DNA from: Primula veris
Taxonomy: Eukaryota; Streptophyta; Magnoliopsida; Ericales; Primulaceae
DNA length: 64,000 nt
Direction: 5' to 3'
Assembly: GCA_963682055.1 (NCBI GenBank)
Contig: OY821747.1
Location: 25,666,126-25,730,125 of the forward strand
Shown here piece after piece: positions 57,358-64,000 of the stretch. Both the position numbers and the translations under genes were made by a program. Position 1 is the first letter of the stretch. Each line of letters starts with the position of its first letter. The notes below the pieces were generated by a model. It did no database searches and was not told the origin of the DNA. It was given only the letters and a program-made list of their open reading frames with translations.

Positions 57358-60018
57358 ATGAAAAATCCTACAATTATGTGTTATTGGGGAGGTACGATAA
57401 TGGAAACTATTAGCGAGGGGCTATCTTATGATATTTCTTATAAAAAAATTTTTAAGGTATCTAGAAACACGACATACGACCAATTTTTGGAAAAATTGTT
57501 TAAGGTACTTGATGTATCATCGACTTCAAATCGTTTGAGTTTAACATGTCGTTATCCATATCTGACTACACTTACTGAGTTTAAATATATGCGATTGGCT
57601 GTTGATGATAATGATTCGTTGGAAACCATGCTTGAGTTAATAGAAGAAAATGGAAGAACGTTTATAGAGTTATATGTTGAAATTGAGCAAGTTTACTCTT
57701 CTGATCAAGATTACGGGTTGTATTATAATATTCTTTCCACTAATGAAATCGGTACATCAAGTAGAACACCCATTCGACAAGAGCCAATGCATGAAATCGG
57801 TACATCAAGTAGAACACCCATTCGACAAGAGCCAATGCTAGAGGTATATTCTGAGAACAACGAACCAGATTTGACACATTTGGATGCAGTGTGTCGATTG
57901 GCAGATAATATTGGTTGGTCGATAGAACTTGGGGATGAACCAGAGGATGAAGATCCGGACTTCAATATTAGCGAAAACGAGTCTGACGATGACGAAGAAA
58001 ATGTACAAGAAGTTGAGTACGAAGAATTATCATCTGAAATGGGCTTGTATATGGATGAGGATGAAAACGACCAATCAAGTGGGTCACAATTGGCGAATAA
58101 TACTATTCCCGATGAAATTCCTATGCATCAACCAATGTCAAGTTTGTTTAATGAACCGTTCGACACTCAAGAAAATTATAGTAACCAGAGACGAAATTAT
58201 ATGATGTATCCTGGATTTTGGGATCCTCAAGTTAATGATCCTTTTATTGGTCTTTTATTTAGGGATAAAGAAATGTTGAAAAAGGGAATAAAACTTTGGT
58301 CAATCAAACGTAACATCCATTTTTCCACTAAAAGTTCGAAGGCAAAATTTTGGAAAATTCGTTGTAAACTGGCCGAAACTCAACAATGCAAATGGAAACT
58401 ACGAGCTTCACTAAGAAAGAAACATGGATTTTTTGAAGTGTCGGTGTACAACGGTCCTCATACATGCATTCATGCCGAGCTTACAACTGATCATCCACAG
58501 TTAAATTCCAATCTTGTTGCCCAAACCATTCGAAATGCCATCACAACTAATCCTATGATGAAGATTTCATTAGTTAAAGAGATTGTGAATGCCCGCTTTG
58601 AAATGTCAGTTTCATACAAAAAAGCTTATTTGGGTAAACAAAAAGCAATCGCAGAGATATTTGGTAATTGGGAAGACTCGTATAAGGTTTTACCTAAATT
58701 TATGAAAGCGCTTCAAAAGTATAATCCCGGTACCGTTGCTTCTTATGAGACCACGCCAGTTTACGATGTGGTAGGAAATCCAGTGGGTGAGGTATTGAAC
58801 AGATTTTTCTTCACATTTAAGGCCGTTATTGATGCATTTCAGTATTGTAGGCCAGTTATCGCTATTGATGCTACTCACTTATATGGGAAGTATAAAGGTA
58901 AGATTTTGTTGGCCATGGCATCGGATGCAGATAATCATGTTTTTCCCATTGGTTGTGCATTTGTTGCTGAGGAGAGTACAATTTCGTGGAGCTATTTTCT
59001 TTCTAACATTATGCGACATGTGATTAAAGAGCGTGTGAATATTTGTCTAATTTCAGATAGACATGCTGGTATTCTAAGTGCAGTGAGAGGAGTTTGGCGT
59101 GGTCAAGGTTTTGTTCATCGATATTGTTCAAATCATTTTTTGGATAATTTTAAGAAAGCTTTTAAAGGAGATCCTGACTTACACAAGTTAGCGGAGAACG
59201 CCATTTGGGAATTACAAGAAAGAAAATTGAAAAGAATCATGGAAGCAATAAAAGTCATGAATCCTCAAGCATATCAATGGTTGATAAGAGAGTCTGCGGA
59301 AAAATGGTCATATTTTCATGATAAAGGGAGGCGACATGGTAACATGACCACAAACATGGCTGAAATTTTCAATAATGTTTTAAAAGCTGCTCGTAATTTA
59401 CCAATCACTGCTGCTGTGCAGCTTATTTTCTATAAGTTGGTACACTATTTTTGCGAGCGGAAAAAGATAGTAATCGGGATGAGAAACAGCGGCACAAAAT
59501 ATGGTCCCAATATCCTTAAAATTTTAGAGAAACGTAGGTCGGACATTGGTCATACCAATGTTACTTTCGATTATGAAAGAGGGGTTTATTCCGTGTGTAC
59601 AAGTTCAAGAAATTCCAGGGGAGGCAATACTCAAGTTGTCGACTTTTCACTTTGGCAATGCGATTGCGGTAAGTGGCAGAGTGATGGAATCGCTTGTTCA
59701 CATGTGTTTTCCGTATGCGCTGCAAACCGTCTTGATTGGGAAGCTTACATAGTAAAATATTACAGTCTTGAATCATACGAAGGTACGTACTCGGCGCAAT
59801 TTTGTCCTCTTCGGCATCAAGACTATTGGGATTCATGTGATAGATTATTTCTTCCGGATGTTACTCTTTTAAGAGAAAGGGCTCGTCCAAGATCTACTCG
59901 TATTCATAATGGTATGGATCAGTCGGAGAGACGAGCACTTATGAGATGTTCTAGTTGTCAAGGGCGAGGACATGATTGTCGTAAGTGTCCGTATCCAATA
60001 CGTACTCGACGCTTATGA
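57358..60018 (+). CDS. mudrA: MuDR-type (MULE) transposase
   Basis: This uninterrupted 886-aa frame starts from the ATG at 57358 (an in-frame GTG lies 12 bp upstream but ATG is preferred) and ends in TGA. The N-terminal part (MKNPTIMCYWGG onward) resembles the PB1-like domain often present in plant MULEs. A duplicated 17-residue unit containing EIGTSSRTPIRQEPM occurs near residue 135-165, then an acidic stretch. The Mutator DNA-binding domain begins near FRDKEMLKKGIKLWSIKRN. The transposase core contains VIAIDATHLYGKYKG (Asp 504) and CLISDRHAGI (Asp 567). It is followed by a SWIM zinc finger (C768, C770, C780, H782; CDCGKWQSDGIACSH) and a CCHC knuckle CSSCQGRGHDCRKC (864-877). The third acidic catalytic residue should lie downstream of Asp 567 but I did not fix it. 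It cuts and joins the element ends in the nucleus. All key motifs are present, so it may be active. Confidence 0.92.
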   Translation: MKNPTIMCYWGGTIMETISEGLSYDISYKKIFKVSRNTTYDQFLEKLFKVLDVSSTSNRLSLTCRYPYLTTLTEFKYMRLAVDDNDSLETMLELIEENGRTFIELYVEIEQVYSSDQDYGLYYNILSTNEIGTSSRTPIRQEPMHEIGTSSRTPIRQEPMLEVYSENNEPDLTHLDAVCRLADNIGWSIELGDEPEDEDPDFNISENESDDDEENVQEVEYEELSSEMGLYMDEDENDQSSGSQLANNTIPDEIPMHQPMSSLFNEPFDTQENYSNQRRNYMMYPGFWDPQVNDPFIGLLFRDKEMLKKGIKLWSIKRNIHFSTKSSKAKFWKIRCKLAETQQCKWKLRASLRKKHGFFEVSVYNGPHTCIHAELTTDHPQLNSNLVAQTIRNAITTNPMMKISLVKEIVNARFEMSVSYKKAYLGKQKAIAEIFGNWEDSYKVLPKFMKALQKYNPGTVASYETTPVYDVVGNPVGEVLNRFFFTFKAVIDAFQYCRPVIAIDATHLYGKYKGKILLAMASDADNHVFPIGCAFVAEESTISWSYFLSNIMRHVIKERVNICLISDRHAGILSAVRGVWRGQGFVHRYCSNHFLDNFKKAFKGDPDLHKLAENAIWELQERKLKRIMEAIKVMNPQAYQWLIRESAEKWSYFHDKGRRHGNMTTNMAEIFNNVLKAARNLPITAAVQLIFYKLVHYFCERKKIVIGMRNSGTKYGPNILKILEKRRSDIGHTNVTFDYERGVYSVCTSSRNSRGGNTQVVDFSLWQCDCGKWQSDGIACSHVFSVCAANRLDWEAYIVKYYSLESYEGTYSAQFCPLRHQDYWDSCDRLFLPDVTLLRERARPRSTRIHNGMDQSERRALMRCSSCQGRGHDCRKCPYPIRTRRL

Positions 60019-60309
60019 TTTTAGCTGTAGCTTAAACGAGACAATATGTATCTTGTACTATTTTAATTTTCCGATTGTAATTGTCTTTTTTAATATGAAA
60101 TATCTATATTTATTCTCAGTGTTTTTTCATACTGTTTTTTGAGAAGATAAACTGTTTGTTAAGTATGAGAGTAAATAAATAAGTGCAATTAACATAAAAA
60201 TTAGAATGAACAACATAAATAAATAAGTGCAATTAACATAAATATATATATTTGATTGATTTTATATATATTTTTATATTTTTATATATTTTTCTTGCCA
60301 AATCAGTGT

Positions 60310-60745
60310 CGAAAGGTGCAAACGACCGATCATAATTTTGAAACGACCGATCGTTTTTTAATTGTGCTCACTGGAAGAATTTTGTACAAAAACGACCGAT
60401 CTCTGTGAAAAACGATCGATCGTTTTTACACAGACGACCGATCGTTCTGCAAAAACGACCAGTCGTTTTTTAAGTGTGCTCACTGGAAGAATTTTGTACA
60501 AAAACGACCGATCTCTGTGAAAAACGACCGATCGTTTTTACACAGACGACCGATCGTTCTGCAAAAATGACCAGTCGTTTTTTAAGTGTGCTCACTGGAA
60601 GAATTTTGTACAAAAACGACCGATCGTTTTTACACAGACGACCGATCGTTCTGCAAAAACGACCAGTCGTTTTTTAAGTGTGCTCACTGGAAGAATTTTG
60701 TACAAAAACGACTGATCATAATTCCAAAACGACCGATCGTTTTTC
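60310..60745. repeat. Tandem array of 112-bp hairpin units upstream of the MULE second ORF
   Basis: The unit starting TGCTCACTGGAAGAATTTTG occurs at 60364, 60477, 60589 and 60681 (spacing 113, 112 and 92 bp). Each carries up to four CGACCGATCG or CGACCAGTCG inverted repeats with A/T-rich arms. It corresponds in position to the shorter array at 15330-15490 in the SIRE element, upstream of the homologous ORF. Confidence 0.9.
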
Positions 60746-60978
60746 TGTTTTCCAGTTTTTTAACCTCTTTCAACCCTAATTCTCTTTCACTTTTCAAAAC
60801 TTTTCATCTCTCTTTATCAAAAAATTCGCCCCCTCTCCCTAAAATTTTCTAAAAATCCCAAATATCTGTATATATATAACCTAATTCTCTTATTAATCCT
60901 TATAATCAATAATCGATTGATTCCGTTTCTTGAAAATACCAATTCTTCAACAACCCTAATTTTTTAAAAAATCCAACC

Positions 60979-62328
60979 ATGGTTCGCACCAAGAAAGCTC
61001 AAGCTCAACCAAACCTCGTCGACGAACATGACGACGACTACGTGCCTCCGTCCCCGAGCCGCCCCCGTGTTCCTCGCGGTCGACGAACCGGCTCCTCCAC
61101 CGCTCCACCATCGGGCCCCGGTGCCTCTTCCGGCTCTCTTCCTCCTCTCTATCCATCTACAATGGGTAAAAGAGCTATCTTGACTAACTTTACATTAGAT
61201 ATGCTTTTATTTCTTGAACGTTTTCCTCTTCTCATGCAAGATTTAAACTTCCAAAAACTCAACGTAATTCTTACTCTAAAAGAGTCTTTCTTCATTGAAA
61301 ATGTATATGAATTTTACCATAACCTAGTTCTTGATAGGGGTCATGATGACGCACTCCGCGTGCGTTCATCGTTTAATGGCCAACCCTTCGTTTACGGTAT
61401 AGACCGTTTACGAAATCTTCTACACCTCGATGCTGAGGGGGTGTACGAGCAAAGTGACGAACTTTGCGAAATGCTCAACATCGTTAATTTTACCGATTTC
61501 AAAGATGAGCTATTTCATCCCGCCCACAACAATCGCTCTAACAAAGCCCACGGCCTTCTCTTCCGAAATAAATTAGCCTACCATATCCTCTCCCATATTG
61601 TCCTCCCCCATACCTCAAACTTCACGGATGTTACCAATGAGTACATCTTCCTTTTAGGGTGCATCCATCGCCGAGTCAAACTTGACTTCGCGTCACTCAT
61701 ATTCTTTAAGATGGATTCGCTAAAAACGAAATCCAAGAATGGGTTACCTTACGGTGCCTTGATTTCGGTCATCTTAAAAGACATGAACCTCGTTCCCGGT
61801 GGAACCCTGTTCAAGAACAAGGACAAACACGTTTGGGACACCTCCTATCTTACCCAAATGTCAATAAAATTCGACACTACCGCCAAGACCATTACTTGGT
61901 TTGGTAAACGGGTGTCCGGCCCCGACTATACTCATCTTTCCCTCGAAGAGGAAGAATATGTCGGCCCTAAGCCCACACCGCAAGCCGCTCGTGAGGATGT
62001 GCCTATTTCCTCCGAGTCCCTTCCCCCGTCTCACATAATGCCTTCCTTTTCTCGTCCCACTCGCGGTCGCGGAAAAGCTCAAGTCGGATCTTCCAACCGT
62101 CCTCCGCGCACCGAACAATTCTACGACGATCTATACATCGATACATATCAAAATGCGCGACTCCACCGACGCATGTTTCGCTCCATGAACACAAGTCAAG
62201 AAGACTTGGACGAAATTGATAGGATAAGCGCCGAGCAACGGGCAAAGTTCTACGGGTATTTTCCCGATCTAGCCGGTCCCGACGATGACGCCGACGAAGA
62301 GGACGACGCGACCTCCCACCGCGACTAG
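60979..62328 (+). CDS. Second ORF of the MULE: homologue of the SIRE third ORF (Transposase_32-like)
   Basis: This uninterrupted frame of 449 aa starts MVRTKKAQAQPNLVDEHDD and ends DEEDDATSHRD, the same ends as the SIRE ORF at 15635-16951. The central block (HPAHNNRSNKAHGLLFRNK, NEYIFLLGCIHRR, GLPYGALIS) is almost identical at protein level, but codons differ at many third positions. Downstream sequence also matches the SIRE element (GATGTCAAAGGGGGAGAAAT, then CAAAACTATGGCCAATTTTT), so the gene came with its flanks. It has no signal peptide, membrane segment or known catalytic motif. The N-terminus is basic and Pro/Ser-rich, the C-terminus acidic. A nucleic-acid or protein-binding accessory role is possible but the sequence does not show it. 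Confidence 0.85.
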   Translation: MVRTKKAQAQPNLVDEHDDDYVPPSPSRPRVPRGRRTGSSTAPPSGPGASSGSLPPLYPSTMGKRAILTNFTLDMLLFLERFPLLMQDLNFQKLNVILTLKESFFIENVYEFYHNLVLDRGHDDALRVRSSFNGQPFVYGIDRLRNLLHLDAEGVYEQSDELCEMLNIVNFTDFKDELFHPAHNNRSNKAHGLLFRNKLAYHILSHIVLPHTSNFTDVTNEYIFLLGCIHRRVKLDFASLIFFKMDSLKTKSKNGLPYGALISVILKDMNLVPGGTLFKNKDKHVWDTSYLTQMSIKFDTTAKTITWFGKRVSGPDYTHLSLEEEEYVGPKPTPQAAREDVPISSESLPPSHIMPSFSRPTRGRGKAQVGSSNRPPRTEQFYDDLYIDTYQNARLHRRMFRSMNTSQEDLDEIDRISAEQRAKFYGYFPDLAGPDDDADEEDDATSHRD

Positions 62329-62482
62329 GTTGTTATTTTATTTTTGCGTTGTATTTCATTTGTTTTTCATTTATGATGTCAAAGGGGGAGAAATACCTCT
62401 CTTTTATTTTGCGTTGTATTTCCTTTGTTTTTCATTTTCTTCCAACGTTGTTTTTGATGTAATAAGTAGCAAACGCTTTGCA

Positions 62483-62850
62483 TTTATGTTATGAATCTTT
62501 TTTATGTTATGTTGCTATTTATCATTACGTGTTAATTTGTATGACGTTGTGAGATTGCGTATTTATAATTCTACAAATGCGATTTTGATGTTATTATAAC
62601 TTGTGCGCATATATATCTAGTTGATTGGGTTATTTTTGTTGTTTTCATTTGTTGCGATTGACCATTTTTATGTTATGAATCTTTTTTATGTTATGTTGCT
62701 ATTTATCATTACGTGTTAATTTGTATGACGTTGTGATATTGCGTATTTATAATTCTACAAATGCGATTTTGATGTTATTATAACTTGTGCGCATATATAT
62801 CTAGTTGATTGGGTTATTTTTGTTGTTTTCATTTGTGGTGATTGACCGTT
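62483..62850. repeat. Tandem duplication of a 184-bp unit in the MULE
   Basis: A block beginning TTTATGTTATGAATCTTTTT and ending near TGATTGACC is present twice (62483-62666 and 62667-62850) with very few differences. The SIRE element has a single diverged version (about 17095-17270). Confidence 0.85.
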
Positions 62851-63007
62851 TTTAGGCAAAACTATGGCCAATTTTTCGCTTGCATTTTATCGTTCGTTTT
62901 CCTTAATCGTTTAGATTTGTTTAACTTCGTTTTAAATCGGATGTTGTGACATTTTCTTGTTTTAAATCGGATGTTTAGTAAAACGTCACCTACACATCTT
63001 CTACCTA

Positions 63008-63142
63008 ACATATTAATTTACGACATCATTTTATGTGATAATACTAGTGCATAAATCTTTCGAAAAATCCGATCCAACACTCTCGTACTAAACATATTAA
63101 TTTACGACATCATTTTTTAAGAGATCATGTTCAAAAAGGGGA
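63008..63142 (+). pseudogene. Fragment of SIRE-type pol (RNase H end) in the MULE
   Basis: 63034-63142 matches the SIRE pol region 14988-15100 (TGTGATAATACTAGTGC, then CGAAAAATCCGATCCAACAC and CATGTTCAAAAAGGGG), with one base missing after AGTGC. A shorter partial repeat of the same region (ACATATTAATTTACGACATC) precedes it at 63008. It is followed at about 63160 by post-pol sequence (TCAAATCAGTGTC), already present once near 60299. This shows the retrotransposon origin of the MULE cargo. Confidence 0.8.
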
Positions 63143-63326
63143 TCATGTTTTTATATATTTTTTGTCAAATCAGTGTCCAAAACTGCAAAAAATCCTTGTT
63201 CTGTAAATTCTTTACAGTCGATCGGTCGACAGTAAAAAACGACCGATCGTTTTTCAACAGACGACCGATCGTTTTTCAGAAACGACCGATCGTTTTAGGT
63301 ATGATTTCTTCCAGTGAGTTCAGACC

Positions 63327-63575
63327 AAAAACGACCGATCGAAATGTACAGAACGACCGATCGTTTTTGGTCTGAAAAACGACCGATCGAATTGGACAAA
63401 ACGACCGATCGTTTTTGGTCCAAATTGTTCAAGAGAGTTCATGATAAAAATGACCGGTCGTTTTTATCATTTCGATCGGTCGTTTTTCGAAAGTAGACCA
63501 TTTTGGGAATATTACAGACAGGTAGCCCATTCTGGGAATTTGTGTGGTCCACTGGACCATTTTGGCAAAAAACTC
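63327..63575 (-). repeat. Right terminal inverted repeat of the MULE
   Basis: Inverted copy of 56897-57144 with scattered mismatches, starting GAGTTTTTTGCCAAAATGG on the minus strand. The hairpin-rich region continues inward to about 63215, where it joins SIRE-like post-pol sequence. Confidence 0.9.
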
Positions 63576-63584
63576 ATTTCCATA

Positions 63585-64000
63585 AATAGCAAAATTATTT
63601 AAGTAATATTCAGTTTATGATATCATTGCAATCTCTATCCCTTAAGCTTGATAAAAGCAGATTGCTGTTTCAGTTGGAGGGTCGGATAGTAGGGGTGTGT
63701 CATGTGTGAGGCTTTCAAGTGGGAGAGGCTTTGAGAATTATGAGCGTGCAGGCAAAAGAAAATGGTTTATAACTATATTCATATTCATTCAAGTCGACTA
63801 CATTCATACATAACAAGATGCCATAAGCATACATGAAAATGCCTATTTCAGCAAAAAAAAAAAAGGATAATACACTAAACTTGCCAATTATTTTCGGAAT
63901 CATCTGTACGACATTTTTTAGAGCATGTGACAACAATCAGCAGCATCAATAGATAGCTTAGAATGAAATCCTGATAAATACCAAGATATGCAGAGCTAGA
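63585..64000. other. Intergenic DNA at the window end, nothing recognised
   Basis: AT-rich sequence with an A-run near 63855. Short frames only; no motif recognised. Confidence 0.4.

Larger units (their letters stand above)
56897..63575 (+). mobile_element. Complete Mutator-like element (MULE) carrying a retrotransposon-derived gene
   Basis: Both ends begin GAGTTTTTTGC, similar to the GAG....TTGCC start of maize Mu. The inverted repeats are about 248 bp (56897-57144 and 63327-63575). Flanking 9-bp repeats CTTTCCATA (56888-56896) and ATTTCCATA (63576-63584) match at 8 of 9 positions. Inside are an intact MuDR-type transposase (57358-60018) and a second intact ORF of 449 aa (60979-62328). The stretch from about 60260 to 63250 is homologous to the region of the SIRE element between the pol end and the LTR, in partly scrambled order, with a piece of pol. 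The element appears autonomous and has acquired retrotransposon DNA. Confidence 0.88.

Noticed and set aside
60310..60745. Possible CRISPR-like array because of regularly spaced palindromic repeats
   Set aside because: The sequence is eukaryotic, the units are tandem copies including their spacers, and no unique spacers exist.

Overview
The window is nuclear DNA from a flowering plant, probably a eudicot with a repeat-rich genome. Evidence: the few host genes belong to plant families (an FLX-like coiled-coil protein, a trichome-birefringence-like acetyltransferase, germin-like proteins), spliceosomal introns separate the exons, intergenic DNA is AT-rich, and most of the length is plant-type transposable elements. 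I cannot name the species. Few host genes are visible: the 3' end of an FLX-like gene (498-2043, +), a 71-codon reading frame (5915-6130, -), an apparently intact two-exon TBL gene (43790-46091, +), and two dead germin-like genes, each split by a transposon (22367-28513 and 46969-56067, both -).

Mobile elements from left to right: a Stowaway-like MITE (3119-3372); a solo LTR on the minus strand (7849-9036, TSD ATAAA); a full SIRE/Maximus-type Copia element (9126-18746, TSD GACAC) with gag, pol and an extra third ORF; a decayed CACTA transposase gene (19141-19587, -); a non-autonomous element with about 77-bp TIRs and a 9-bp TSD (20869-22002); a CACTA element (23115-28487, TSD AAT) inside germin-like gene 1; a possible solo LTR (28862-30972) holding a 9-bp-TSD MITE (29627-30487); a Copia element, here Copia-A (31712-39717, TSD GTAAC); a small inverted-repeat element (about 42860-43233); a related very young Copia element, Copia-B (47590-55937, TSD GTTTT), in the intron of germin-like gene 2; and a complete Mutator-like element (MULE, 56897-63575) with TIRs of about 248 bp and a 9-bp TSD (8/9 match).

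The most interesting result links the SIRE element and the MULE. The MULE encodes an intact MuDR-type transposase and also a 449-aa protein that is a close homologue of the SIRE element's third ORF (438 aa). In a conserved 81-codon stretch I counted by hand 28 silent codon differences and only 2 amino-acid changes, which points to purifying selection. The MULE copy is surrounded by SIRE-derived non-coding sequence and by a fragment of the SIRE pol 3' end, so I infer capture from a retrotransposon into a DNA transposon. Both elements also share dense arrays of a short hairpin motif (AACGACCGATCGTTT and variants), found in the LTRs, upstream of ORF3, and within both TIRs of the MULE. This could be a selfish passenger gene with an associated hairpin module that moves between transposon classes.

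All alignments, counts and family assignments were made by eye from the sequence; no database or program was used.
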